64,000 nt of DNA from Streptomyces angustmyceticus (GCF_019933235.1 NZ_CP082945.1:248001-312000), one strand, 5' to 3'; counted from the stretch's first letter, positions 41,674 to 50,059 are shown. Notes: generated from the sequence alone by a model not told the origin. Numbers and translations are program-made.

Positions 41674-41756
41674 AATCATCCAGTGCGTGTGATTTCTTTC
41701 TATCACACACGGCGTATGATTTATTGCGTGGCTTAAATCACACGACACGTATGATT
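41674..41756. promoter_or_regulatory. three TetR-type operators between divergent oxidoreductase and tetR genes
   Basis: Three 21-bp copies of an imperfect palindrome lie at 41674-41694, 41701-41721 and 41736-41756. The half-site is AATCAYACG, with partner CGTRTGATT. The third copy is best (AATCACACG and CGTATGATT around a short centre). The first is in reverse orientation. The whole block is strongly A/T-rich and spans the likely promoters of both genes. Confidence 0.78.
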
Positions 41757-41775
41757 CATGGATAGGATGAGCCCC

Positions 41776-42348
41776 ATGCAGGAGCCCCTCCACCGCCGCC
41801 AGCCCACCCCGGGCAACCCACGAGTCCAGCGCACCCGCCATCGCGTCCTGGCGGTCGCACGCGAGCTGCTGCCCCAGGTCGGACCGACCGGGCTGACGTA
41901 CGCACTGCTGGCCGAGCGCGCCGACGTCACCCGCCAGACCCTCTACCGCCACTGGCCCAACCGGGCCGCGCTGCTCTTCGACCTGATCCTGGAGGGCCCC
42001 GACCGCGGCAACTACCCCGAGCCGGGCAGCGACGTACGCACCGTGGCCACCGCCTGGCTGAAGAGCCTGCGCGACGGCATCAGCGAACCGGCCATCCGCA
42101 CCGCGGTACTGGCCGTCACCGCCCAGGCCGACCACGACCCCGACAGCGCCCAGGCCCTGGTACGCATCGGCCAGGACCGCCGCGCGGCCCTCAACAAACT
42201 GCTGGAGCCCTCAGGCGTCCAGCTCGACGACGCCGAGCACACCCTGCTCTACGGCCCGGTCCTCGCCCGCCTGTTCCTCGACCGGAGCCACGTCACCGAC
42301 GAGTTCATCGACACCGCCGTCTCCCAGTGGCTCACCACCCTCGCCTAG
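41776..42348 (+). CDS. TetR family transcriptional regulator
   Basis: 190 residues. The helix-turn-helix is RTRHRVLAVARELLPQVGPT, then YALLAERADVTRQTLYRHWPNRAALL. The C-terminal domain is of the TetR_C_16-like type (LYGPVLARLFLDRSHVTDEF). ATG 41776 is preferred because an AGGA lies 8 bases upstream; the ATGs at 41758 and 41767 would overlap the operator or have no ribosome site. It probably represses itself and the divergent oxidoreductase. Confidence 0.86.
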   Translation: MQEPLHRRQPTPGNPRVQRTRHRVLAVARELLPQVGPTGLTYALLAERADVTRQTLYRHWPNRAALLFDLILEGPDRGNYPEPGSDVRTVATAWLKSLRDGISEPAIRTAVLAVTAQADHDPDSAQALVRIGQDRRAALNKLLEPSGVQLDDAEHTLLYGPVLARLFLDRSHVTDEFIDTAVSQWLTTLA

Positions 42349-42435
42349 CCACGACGGCCGCAGCAGGCCCCGCCAGTTCGCGCTCGCAACGGGACCGCCG
42401 AGCCCCTGCACCGAGCCCTCCCGACGTGCGCCGGG

Positions 42436-43089
42436 TCAGCTCGTCCTCTGCTCCGGCGGCCCATCCGTGCCGTACAGCCGCACCGAGGCGTCCACATGGG
42501 CCAGTCGGCGCAGCGCGCTGAACACCGCCTCGCCCAGTACGGTTCCGATCACCACACTCTCCACCATGTCCTCGACCGACACCCGCCGGCCGACATACCC
42601 GAGGTCGGCGCGGGCGACCTGCTCGGCAGCGTCGGCATAGTCGTCGAGTACCTCGACGAACGCGCCATGCCCCAACCGGGCCATGGAGGCAAGGGCCTTG
42701 GACAGGTCGGCCGCGGCGGGGTCCGACTCGTGCGTCCGCCAGCCACGCCGGGAGACGAGGTCGGCGACAACGGCATGCGCGGCCGCCGACTCGGTGTCGT
42801 CGCGTTCGACGCTTGCGCTGCCGAGGCGGTCCGCGGCGGCACCGAGCACTTTGTGCAGCGGACGCGCCGGATCGTCGATGGCGGTCAGTACGTCCGCGAT
42901 TTCGGCCACCTTCATGCCGCCCACATCGAGCAGGGCGCGGATGAGCCGCAGCCGGCGCTCGTGCGCCTCGCCGTAGGCCGCTTGATTCGGGCTGGTCAAC
43001 TCGCCTGGAGGCAGCAGCCCTTCACGGACGTAGTACTTGATCGTCGGCACCGGCACTCCGGTTGCCCGGCTCAATTCTCCCATGCGCAC
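42436..43089 (-). CDS. MerR family transcriptional regulator
   Basis: 217 residues. The MerR DNA-binding domain is MGELSRATGVPVPTIKYYVREGLLPPGE, with the expected wing LTSPNQAAYGEAHERRLRLIRAL. The long C-terminal helical domain has no cysteines, so it does not sense metals by thiols. A GTG at 43089 has AAGGAG 10 bases upstream; ATG 43083 is an alternative. It is divergent from a membrane-protein operon, with two clear palindromes between, and is the likely regulator of it. Confidence 0.85.
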   Translation of the reverse strand: MRMGELSRATGVPVPTIKYYVREGLLPPGELTSPNQAAYGEAHERRLRLIRALLDVGGMKVAEIADVLTAIDDPARPLHKVLGAAADRLGSASVERDDTESAAAHAVVADLVSRRGWRTHESDPAAADLSKALASMARLGHGAFVEVLDDYADAAEQVARADLGYVGRRVSVEDMVESVVIGTVLGEAVFSALRRLAHVDASVRLYGTDGPPEQRTS

Positions 43090-43157
43090 TGCCGGTTCAC
43101 TCCTTGACCTTTGGTCTGCTCACCCCGCCGGCCCTTGCCGACTTCGCCCCCATCATA

Positions 43158-43196
43158 GATAGTTGAGCTATCAGATAGCGGATAGCGCCGCTATCC
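43158..43196. promoter_or_regulatory. twin GATAG/CTATC palindromes in the divergent MerR promoter
   Basis: GATAGTTGAGCTATC (43158-43172) and GGATAGCGCCGCTATCC (43180-43196) are palindromes whose starts are 22 bp apart. They lie between the merR start and the membrane-protein start, in the only A/T-rich stretch. They fit two MerR dimers bound on one face. Confidence 0.75.
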
Positions 43197-43211
43197 ATTA
43201 GGGGGTCTCCC

Positions 43212-44225
43212 ATGTCTTCGTTACGTCCGTCTTCGTGGTCCGTGCCGCCGTGGGGGCCTTCGGCTCCGTGGCGCTCGTGGCACCGGCCTCTGGTGCTGAT
43301 CTCGGTGGCAATGGTGGTGATGGCGGTCGCCTCGGCCGTGGGGCTCATCGCCGACGACCGCGTGCTGGTGGGTGCGCCGATCTGGGCCAAGCCGTTCAAG
43401 TTCTCGGTCTCCTTCGTGGCGTACTGCCTCTCCCTGGCCTGGATGCTTTCGCTTCTCCCCCGGGGGCGGCGCGTGGGCTGGTGGGCGGGGACGGTCGTCG
43501 CGCTGGCCAGCCTCGTCGAGATGGTGATCATCGCCGGGCAGGCGATGCGCGGGAAGCGGAGCCACTTCAACCACGAAACGCCCTTCGACGAGGGGCTGTT
43601 CAACGCGATGGCCGTCACGGTCGTCATCCTGTGGCTCGGCACGTTCGCCGTCGCGGTGTTGTTGCTCCGCGCCCGGATCGACGACCGTGCGTCCGCCTGG
43701 GCGATGCGCTCGGGCATCGTCCTGGCGCTGGCCGGGGCCGCCGTCGGATTCCTGATGACACAGCCCGCGCCGGGGCAGCGGCGTGGCGTCTCCAAGGTGG
43801 TCGGCGCGCACAGCGTGGGCGTGCCGGACGGCGGTCCCGCCATGCCGCTGACCGGCTGGTCGACGACCGGCGGAGATCTGCGGATCCCGCACTTCGTCGG
43901 CATGCACGCACTGCAACTCCTGCCGCTGCTGGTCATGGTGCTGACCGCTCTCGCACCGCGCTTCGTCCGCCTTGCCGACGACCGGGTACGACTGCGCCTG
44001 GTGCTGCTCGCCTCGAGTGTGTACGCCGCCGCCTTCGCTCTGGTCCTCTGGCAGGCGCTGCGGGGTCAGCCGTTGATCCAGCCGGACGGCGTGACGCTGA
44101 GGGTGGCCGGCCTGATCCTGGTGGCCGCCGTTCTCGGGACGTACGGGTCCCTGCGCGTTCCGACTCCCCTTACGGGCAGGGCAACTGCCGAAGACTTCAG
44201 CGCCTCGAAGGAGCTCGCGTCATGA
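43212..44225 (+). CDS. polytopic membrane protein, unknown function
   Basis: 337 residues with about eight transmembrane helices. Recognisable stretches are WHRPLVLISVAMVVMAV, PIWAKPFKFSVSFVAYCLSL and LVEMVIIAGQAMRGKRSHFN, the last with conserved-looking polar residues. A loop of about 35 residues (GVSKVVGAHSVGVPDGG to GGDLRIPHFVG) lies between helices. The family was not recognised. It overlaps the next gene by 4 bp (ATGA), so the two proteins are translationally coupled and probably act together. Controlled by the divergent MerR gene, as inferred from operators. GGGGG lies before the ATG. Confidence 0.78.
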   Translation: MSSLRPSSWSVPPWGPSAPWRSWHRPLVLISVAMVVMAVASAVGLIADDRVLVGAPIWAKPFKFSVSFVAYCLSLAWMLSLLPRGRRVGWWAGTVVALASLVEMVIIAGQAMRGKRSHFNHETPFDEGLFNAMAVTVVILWLGTFAVAVLLLRARIDDRASAWAMRSGIVLALAGAAVGFLMTQPAPGQRRGVSKVVGAHSVGVPDGGPAMPLTGWSTTGGDLRIPHFVGMHALQLLPLLVMVLTALAPRFVRLADDRVRLRLVLLASSVYAAAFALVLWQALRGQPLIQPDGVTLRVAGLILVAAVLGTYGSLRVPTPLTGRATAEDFSASKELAS

Positions 44226-44686
44226 CCGGATTCCTCTTCGAGCTCTCCTTCTGGCTGGCCGCACCCGTCTGGCTGCTCATGATCTTCGCCCCCGCGTGGG
44301 GCCCGACCGCGCGCATCGCCGGGTCACCGCTGACCGTGGTGCCCGTGCTGCTCGTCTATCTCGCGCTCGCCGTCCCGGTGTTCCCCGAACTCTGGACCGC
44401 GGTCAGCAGCCCGGACCTCGGCACCTTCCGCGAGCTGACCGCGCTCGCGGACGGCGCGGGAGCCATCTGGTCGCAGGTCATTGCCTGGGACCTTCTCCTC
44501 GGGCAGTGGATGTACCGGGAGGCCAGACGGCTCAGGATCCCCGCCCTGCTGATGGGGCCCCTGCTGGTCTGCACGATCCTGCTGTCGCCCTTCGGGCTGC
44601 TGGTGTTCCTGGGGCTGCGATCGGCCAGGACACGGCGTTCGACCCGCGACGACCTCGCGGTTGCCGCGTCCTGTGGAGCCACGTAG
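44222..44686 (+). CDS. ABA4-like (DUF4281) membrane protein
   Basis: 154 residues with about four transmembrane helices. The pattern FELSFWLAAPVWLLMIFAP, then the loop FRELTALADGAGAIWSQVIAWDLLLGQWMYREA, matches the ABA4-like/DUF4281 family. Members in plants act in neoxanthin synthesis; bacterial roles are unknown. It is coupled to the preceding membrane-protein gene by an ATGA overlap. A large imperfect hairpin follows 15 bases after the stop. Confidence 0.75.
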   Translation: MTGFLFELSFWLAAPVWLLMIFAPAWGPTARIAGSPLTVVPVLLVYLALAVPVFPELWTAVSSPDLGTFRELTALADGAGAIWSQVIAWDLLLGQWMYREARRLRIPALLMGPLLVCTILLSPFGLLVFLGLRSARTRRSTRDDLAVAASCGAT

Positions 44687-44701
44687 ACGGAGCGCGGCGC
44701 C

Positions 44702-44769
44702 CATGTGGAACAGCTCCTGGCAGACGGGTGATTGTCGAGATCAACCGTCCGGCCAGGAGTCTCCACGTG
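44702..44769. terminator. large imperfect hairpin between convergent genes
   Basis: Bases 44702-44733 can pair with 44739-44769 in about 28 pairs broken by small mismatches (arms CATGTGGA/TCTCCACGTG, CTCCTGGC/GGCCAGGAG and GACGG/CCGTC). It lies between convergent genes, so it probably ends transcription from both sides. Its size and symmetry could also mark an old small mobile repeat. Confidence 0.6.
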
Positions 44770-44826
44770 CCAGTCCACCCAACGGGGATCGGTCCGTCAC
44801 CTCGCGCCTGCTCGCTCCCTCCCCAC

Positions 44827-45567
44827 TCAGTCGGCGGGCTTCTCCCACACCGAGACATGGCGGCTGCTCTCGCTCGTGAACGGCGCGCGCGTCCACCCCT
44901 CCCACCGGTCGCGCAGCCGCAGCCCGGCGAGACGCGCCATCAGATCCAGTTCGGCCGGCCATACGTACCGGAACGGAATGGACTCGTACTCGGCCCGCCC
45001 GTCCACGATCGTCACGTAGTTCGAGCTCATCGCCTGCGTGGCCACGTCATAGGTGTCGAACGCCCACCGTGTCGGGCTGATGTGGAACGGTACGGCCTTC
45101 TGCCCGGGCGGCAGCAGACGGAGAGCCGGCACCCCCACCTCGATGACGAAGCAGCCACCGGGCTTCAGGTGGTCGGCGGCATTGCCGAAACAGGCCACCT
45201 GGGCATCCTGGGTGGTCAGATTGTTGATCGTGTTGAAGACGAGGTAGGCGACATCAAACGCGCCGGCCACCCGCGTCGTCGCGAAATCACCGATCGTCAC
45301 GCCGATGGCGGCACCGCCGGGTTTGGCACGCAGCCGGTTGACCATGGCCCGGGACATGTCGATGCCGTGCACCGAAACCCCGCGCTCGGCCAGCGGCAGC
45401 GCAATCCGCCCGGTGCCGACACCGAACTCAAGCGCCGAGCCACGCCCCGCAAGGTCGGCCAGCATGTCCACCGCGGGCTCCACGGCTTCCGGCCGGAACA
45501 TGTCCGCCAGCGACTCGTCGTAGGTGGCCGCGGCCCTCTCTCCGAAGTATCCGTCTCCCTCATGCAT
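44827..45567 (-). CDS. class I SAM-dependent methyltransferase
   Basis: 246 residues. Motif I is GSALEFGVGTGRIALPLAER, followed by the acidic post-I VHGIDMSRAMV and motif LKPGGCFVIEVGVP. The C-terminal part (WPAELDLMARLAGLRLRDRW, ending with HVSVWEKP) is typical of small-molecule methyltransferases of the Methyltransf_25 group. The N-terminal YDESLADMF is also common there. It stands alone; the substrate is unknown. It converges on the MerR-controlled membrane operon. Confidence 0.86.
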   Translation of the reverse strand: MHEGDGYFGERAAATYDESLADMFRPEAVEPAVDMLADLAGRGSALEFGVGTGRIALPLAERGVSVHGIDMSRAMVNRLRAKPGGAAIGVTIGDFATTRVAGAFDVAYLVFNTINNLTTQDAQVACFGNAADHLKPGGCFVIEVGVPALRLLPPGQKAVPFHISPTRWAFDTYDVATQAMSSNYVTIVDGRAEYESIPFRYVWPAELDLMARLAGLRLRDRWEGWTRAPFTSESSRHVSVWEKPAD

Positions 45568-45890
45568 CCCGGGATCGTAGTGCTCGGGCTCCCACGGACG
45601 CGCGGGGTTTCCGCTCGCAGGCCGGACGCGGTGACGTCCTGAGGGCCGGCCCTGGCGCCGCGTCGGGCGACGCGCGCCCGGTTCGAGCGATCGGCTGAGT
45701 GCTCGTCACATGCTTGCTGTGCGTGTGGACTCCCCTGCCCGCGCACGTCCAGAGGTCGGGGCGACATGCTGAAGCGGCCGACCGAGGGACCCGGGCCGCA
45801 CCTGCGTCCCGGTGGTCGCGGGGAGCAGTACCTTCGGGGGATATAGCCGCATATAAGCGATAGATCTACATCACCATCGGTGGAGTCCGC
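45568..45890. promoter_or_regulatory. divergent promoter region
   Basis: 323 bases between the leftward methyltransferase and the rightward carboxypeptidase gene. Bases about 45840-45870 (ATATAGCCGCATATAAGC) are A/T-rich and have a repeated ATATA core close to the carboxypeptidase start; that is a likely promoter area. No other feature seen. Confidence 0.4.
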
Positions 45891-47501
45891 ATGTCTTCCT
45901 CCGTCCCTCCCCGGTCCAGCCGTAGGCGTCTCGCCGGCACGTTGAGCGTGGTGGTGGCCGTCGGCGTCGTCGTCATGGGGCTCGTCCAGGCGGCGCCGTC
46001 GCCCGTGCCCGGAGCGCTCGACCCGCGGATCACGTCGATCATGCGGAAGCCGGACTACCGGCACGCCCGGTGGGGGCTGTTCCAACAGAACCCGGCAACC
46101 GGCACGGTGACGCAGGACCGCTACGCCGACCAGTTCTTCATCCCCGGTTCGACGGCCAAGCTGGTCAGCGTCAGCGGTACCTGGCACACCCTCGGCAGCG
46201 CCCACCGCTTCGCCACCCCGGTCCATGCCGTCGGGCAGCGCCACGGCAGCACGCTCAAGGGCAACCTGGACCTGGTCGCGCAGGGCGACCTGACGCTCGG
46301 CGGCCGGACGCGCAGGGACGGTACCGTCGCCTTCACCACCATCGACCACACCTACGCCAACAGCATCCCGGGAGCCACCCTCACCCCGCAGGACCCGTTG
46401 GCCGGCATCCATCACCTGGCGCGGCAGGTGCACGACGCGGGGATCCGCCGGGTCGACGGGGACGTGGTCGTCGACGCCCGGCTGTTCCGGCCGGACCCCG
46501 CCCTCAACCCGACCCCCACGCCGCTGATCGTCAATGACAACCTCATCGACCTGCTGACCTACCCCGGCGCCGAGGCGGGCGCCCCGGCGGGCCTGGAGTG
46601 GCGCCCGAAGGTCGCGCCGTACCACGTCACCTCCGCCGTCCGTACCGTCGCGGCGGGCAAGCCGTCCGACATCACCGTGAGCAGTTCCCCCGACGGCACC
46701 CGCATTCGCCTGTCCGGCACCATCGCCGCGGGGTCCGCCCCCGTCCTGCGGGTGTCGGCCGTCAAGGATCCGAATGCCTTCGGCCGGACGGCCTTGATCG
46801 AGGCGCTGAAACGGGCCGGGGTCGAGGTCCGCGCGAAGGAGATCGGCCCCAACCCGGCCGGGAAGCTGCCGAAGTCCTACCGGGGCGCGCCTGCGGTGGC
46901 GCGCTACACCTCGCCCCGGTACTCCGAGTACGCCGAGCTCATCTTCAAAGTGAGCCACAACCTGGGGGCGAACCTGGGAATCTGCCTGATGGCCACCAGT
47001 ACGGGAAGCCCCGACTGCGAGAACGGCTTCCCCGTGCTGGCCTCGTTCCTGGACCGTGCGCACATCGACCGCAAGGCCGTGCAGCTCGCCGACGGCCGCG
47101 GCGGCAATCCGGCCGACCGGACCACCCCACGCGCCCTGGCACAGATCCTGACGTACTGGCAGCACACCCGGGACGCCGGACTCTTCCGCACCTCGCTGCC
47201 GGTCCTGGGCGTCGACGGAACCCTGGCGGACTCCTGCCGCAGTTGCCCGTCACGCGGCAAGGTCTTCGCCAAGACCGGCACCGTGGCGGGCGGCGACGCC
47301 CTCAACGACCGACTGGCCGTGGGCGCGGAGACCGCGGCCGGCTATCTGGAGACGCGGCCGGGCCACTTCGACGTGTTCTTCGCCGGGGTGAACGGCGCGT
47401 CGACCCCCAACGCCAGGATCAACGGCGTCCTGGCCACCGGGAACGACGTGGCCGATATCGCCGCCCACCTCCAGCAACAGGCCGCCGCGGGCCGTAGCTG
47501 A
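45891..47501 (+). CDS. dacB: D-alanyl-D-alanine carboxypeptidase/endopeptidase (PBP4, S13 family)
   Basis: 536 residues. A membrane or signal segment lies at about 15-35 (LSVVVAVGVVVMGLVQAAP). The penicillin-binding motifs are visible: SxxK in IPGSTAKLVS (nucleophile Ser), SxN in KVSHNLGAN and KTG in VFAKTGTVAGG. The layout and length are those of class C PBP4 enzymes, which trim or cut peptidoglycan cross-links in the wall. Two cysteine pairs (GICLMATSTGSPDC and DSCRSCPS) could form disulfides. Here it stands alone. Confidence 0.9.
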   Translation: MSSSVPPRSSRRRLAGTLSVVVAVGVVVMGLVQAAPSPVPGALDPRITSIMRKPDYRHARWGLFQQNPATGTVTQDRYADQFFIPGSTAKLVSVSGTWHTLGSAHRFATPVHAVGQRHGSTLKGNLDLVAQGDLTLGGRTRRDGTVAFTTIDHTYANSIPGATLTPQDPLAGIHHLARQVHDAGIRRVDGDVVVDARLFRPDPALNPTPTPLIVNDNLIDLLTYPGAEAGAPAGLEWRPKVAPYHVTSAVRTVAAGKPSDITVSSSPDGTRIRLSGTIAAGSAPVLRVSAVKDPNAFGRTALIEALKRAGVEVRAKEIGPNPAGKLPKSYRGAPAVARYTSPRYSEYAELIFKVSHNLGANLGICLMATSTGSPDCENGFPVLASFLDRAHIDRKAVQLADGRGGNPADRTTPRALAQILTYWQHTRDAGLFRTSLPVLGVDGTLADSCRSCPSRGKVFAKTGTVAGGDALNDRLAVGAETAAGYLETRPGHFDVFFAGVNGASTPNARINGVLATGNDVADIAAHLQQQAAAGRS

Positions 47502-47684
47502 ACGGGGAGGGCGCCGAGGCAGTGGGGGCGGCGGCGCCTTTGCATGTCCCGCTGCCGGGGTTCGGTGGGGGTGTGCGGAGGCTGTCGGAGCCGGTCGGGT
47601 TGGCGCGTCGTCTCGCGGGGTGAGGCCCTCGTCCCGTCCCCTTCGTCTTCATCGGCCGGCGCGCCCTCCCGCGCGGCGAGAGTT

Positions 47685-47707
47685 AATTGGCATCTTGGAT
47701 GCCACTT
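47685..47707 (+). promoter_or_regulatory. NsrR operator upstream of nsrR
   Basis: A 23-bp inverted repeat of 11-1-11 form: left arm AATTGGCATCT, centre T, right arm GGATGCCACTT. It lies 15 bases before the nsrR start and matches a second copy before hmp. It is the type of site bound by Streptomyces NsrR, so autoregulation is likely. Confidence 0.85.
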
Positions 47708-47722
47708 ATATAGAGTGCGAGT

Positions 47723-48169
47723 GTGCGACTCACCAAGAGCACCGATATCGCCCTCCGTATCGCCATGCGCCTCGCGGTGCTCGGCGACACGGGCGAGGCC
47801 CCCACCACCCGCGAGGTGGCGAGCGCCGTCGTCGTGCCGTACACCCACGCCGCCAAGGTGGTGAGCAAGCTCCAGCACCTCGGCGCGGTCGAGGCGCGGC
47901 GCGGGCGGGGTGGCGGGCTGACGCTGACCACCGCGGGGCGTACGGGCTCGCTGGGGCAACTGGTGCGTCAACTGGAGGGGGCCGATGATGTCGTGGGCTG
48001 CGAGGACGACCCGCCTTGCCCGTTGCGCGGGGGCTGCCGGCTGCGCGGCGCGCTGCGGGCGGCACAGGAGGCCTTCTACGCCTCCCTCGATCCGCTCTCG
48101 ATCGCCGATCTGGTGGAGGCTCCGACCGGGCCGCTACTCCTCGGCCTGACACCTCGCCCCACGGACTGA
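47723..48169 (+). CDS. nsrR: NsrR, Rrf2-family nitric oxide-sensing repressor
   Basis: 148 residues. The Rrf2 winged helix starts RLTKSTDIALRIAMRLAVL. Cysteines at 93, 99 and 105 (GCEDDPPCPLRGGCRL) and Asp8 agree with the 4Fe-4S ligands I recall for Streptomyces coelicolor NsrR. Nitric oxide nitrosylates that cluster and releases the DNA. The hmp gene follows 159 bp downstream and both genes have matching 23-bp operators, so this is a two-gene nitric oxide defence regulon. The start is the GTG at 47723 just after the operator, so repression is by promoter/leader occlusion. Confidence 0.92.
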   Translation: MRLTKSTDIALRIAMRLAVLGDTGEAPTTREVASAVVVPYTHAAKVVSKLQHLGAVEARRGRGGGLTLTTAGRTGSLGQLVRQLEGADDVVGCEDDPPCPLRGGCRLRGALRAAQEAFYASLDPLSIADLVEAPTGPLLLGLTPRPTD

Positions 48170-48263
48170 GCGCGTCGGCCGCACCACCCTCCGCCCGGTA
48201 ACGCCCCACCGCCACCACACCCGCCCCCCGCTCCACGCCACCCCACGCCGCACCAGCGCCAAA

Positions 48264-48286
48264 AATGCGAATCTCAGATGCGAGTT
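48264..48286 (+). promoter_or_regulatory. NsrR operator upstream of hmp
   Basis: Second 11-1-11 inverted repeat: left arm AATGCGAATCT, centre C, right arm AGATGCGAGTT, 42 bases before the hmp start. It shares the ATCT/AGAT core and the AA...TT ends with the site before nsrR. Confidence 0.87.
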
Positions 48287-48328
48287 TCCTTACCCTCCCC
48301 CTCCCCCTTCGAGAGTCCGGAGTTGTCG

Positions 48329-49636
48329 ATGCTGTCGCCGAAGTCCGCCGAGACCGTACGTGCCACCCTGCCCGCCGTGAGCGGAGCCCTCGGGGAGATC
48401 ACGACGCTCTTCTACGAGAAGCTGTTCGCCGCGCACCCCGAGCTGCTGCGCCACCTCTTCAACCGTGGCAACCAGGCCAACGGCGGCCAACAGCAGGCTC
48501 TCGCCGGGGCCGTCGCCACGTTCGCCCGTCACCTCATCGAGCACCCGGACCGCCGGCCGGATGCCGTGCTCACGCGGATTGCGCACAAGCACGCCTCGCT
48601 CGGGGTGCGGCCGGACCAGTACCCGGTCGTACGGGAGCATCTCTTCGCGGCCATCGCGGAGGTGCTCGGCGATGCGGTGAACGACGAGGCCGTACGGGCC
48701 TGGGACGAGGTGTACTGGCTGATGGCCCACGCCTTGATCGCCGTCGAGAAGCGGCTCCTGGACGAGGCGGGGGTGCCGGACGGCGAGGTGTGGCGCCCCT
48801 ACCGAGTGGCGGCACGTATCGAGGAGACCGCGGAGGTCGCGACCTTCATCCTGCGTCCGGCGGATGGCGGCCCGGTGCCCTCGTCCCGCCCCGGCCAGTA
48901 CGTCTCCGTGCGGGTGCAGCTCCCGGACGGTGCACGGCAGATACGGCAGTACAGCTTGTCGGGGCAGCCGGACGACGGGCTGCAGATCTCCGTGAAGCGG
49001 GTGGCGGGCGGCCGTCGGCCCGGCGTCCCGTCCGAGGACCCCGCCGGCGAGGTGTCCGGCCACCTGCACACGCACGTCCACGGCGGCGAGACCCTGCACG
49101 TCAGCCCGCCGTTCGGTGATGTGGTGCTCGGTGACGACGGTGAGGGGCCCCTGCTCTTCGCCTCGGCGGGCATCGGGTGCACACCGATGATGGCCATGCT
49201 CGCGCACCTCGCGGCCACCGGCTCCCGGCGCCGCGTCATCGCCGCCCACGCCGATCGGTCGCCTGCCACCCATCCGTTCCGTACGGACCTCCACCGGCTC
49301 ACCGGCAAGCTCCCCGACGCGACGGCGGAACTCTGGTACGAGGACCAGCTCCCGCACGAAGACGGACTCCCGGGCGGGAAGGAGAGAATGGGGTGGCGTA
49401 CGGGCGACGTGGAGGAAATGACTGAAGTGGCGGACATGGCGGAAGCGGCGGCGGATCCGGTGACCGTGCGCTCCGGGAAGATGGATCTGACGCGGATCGC
49501 CGTTCCGGCCGGTACCACCGCGTACCTCTGTGGGCCGGTGCCCTTCATGAAGGCGGTACGCACCCAGCTCCTGGCCTCCGGCGTACCCGCCTCGCGCATC
49601 CACTACGAGGTCTTCGGCCCTGATCTCGGGCTCTAG
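48329..49636 (+). CDS. hmp: flavohemoprotein, nitric oxide dioxygenase (Hmp)
   Basis: 435 residues. The globin domain (about 1-145) has the distal Tyr29 (LFYEKLFAAHP) and proximal His88 (IAHKHASLGV). The FAD domain has RQYSLSGQPDDGLQISVKR and GQYVSVRV. The NAD domain has FASAGIGCTPMMAML and YLCGPVPFMKAVR, ending HYEVFGPDLGL. It oxidises NO to nitrate with NAD(P)H. Between TAELWYEDQ and RSGKMDLT there are extra residues, largely acidic (RTGDVEEMTEVADMAEAAAD), compared with standard Hmp. The ATG at 48329 has GGAG 8 bases upstream; the extended ATG at 48278 falls inside the operator and is unlikely. Confidence 0.92.
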   Translation: MLSPKSAETVRATLPAVSGALGEITTLFYEKLFAAHPELLRHLFNRGNQANGGQQQALAGAVATFARHLIEHPDRRPDAVLTRIAHKHASLGVRPDQYPVVREHLFAAIAEVLGDAVNDEAVRAWDEVYWLMAHALIAVEKRLLDEAGVPDGEVWRPYRVAARIEETAEVATFILRPADGGPVPSSRPGQYVSVRVQLPDGARQIRQYSLSGQPDDGLQISVKRVAGGRRPGVPSEDPAGEVSGHLHTHVHGGETLHVSPPFGDVVLGDDGEGPLLFASAGIGCTPMMAMLAHLAATGSRRRVIAAHADRSPATHPFRTDLHRLTGKLPDATAELWYEDQLPHEDGLPGGKERMGWRTGDVEEMTEVADMAEAAADPVTVRSGKMDLTRIAVPAGTTAYLCGPVPFMKAVRTQLLASGVPASRIHYEVFGPDLGL

Positions 49637-49723
49637 GCGGGCGCGACCGCAGGCGGACGGGGCAGTTGCCCGCAGTCACCGGGCCGATTGCGGCGGGCCG
49701 CTCTGCGGTTGCCCGGGGCGGCG

Positions 49724-50005
49724 CTACCTGTCGGCGGCGAAGTTCCGTACGTAGCGTCGCTGCCAGGGGGTTTCCACGGCGCGAGGGTGATAATGCCGGC
49801 GGACGAAGGCCACGGCCCGGTCCGCCGGCACCCCGTCCAGAACTGCCATACAGGCCAGCGCCGTTCCGGTCCGACCGCGGCCGCCTTCGCAGGCCACCTC
49901 GACGCGTTCGCCGGCCGCGCGGGTCAGTGCCTCCTCGAAGGCGAGGCGGGCCTGCCGGCGGTCAGTCCTGTGACCGGACACGATCACCAGTGGCAGAAGG
50001 TGCAC
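49724..50005 (-). CDS. protein-tyrosine phosphatase-like protein, N-terminally short
   Basis: 93 residues from an in-frame ATG-equivalent start (GTG-type). The phosphatase loop C-x5-R is present (VACEGGRGRTGTALACMAVL), though Ala replaces the usual His before the Cys. The C-terminal PWQRRYVRNFA is typical of actinobacterial members. These proteins usually have 60 or more extra residues at the N-terminus; upstream sequence in this frame is Pro-rich and does not look like them. It may be a 5'-truncated remnant rather than an active enzyme. Same strand as the IMPase-like gene 54 bp upstream. Confidence 0.6.
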   Translation of the reverse strand: MHLLPLVIVSGHRTDRRQARLAFEEALTRAAGERVEVACEGGRGRTGTALACMAVLDGVPADRAVAFVRRHYHPRAVETPWQRRYVRNFAADR

Positions 50006-50059
50006 CGGAGGGTGCGGCGGGACGGGGCAGGGCGGGCCGGCAGCGGGCGCGGGCCGGCA

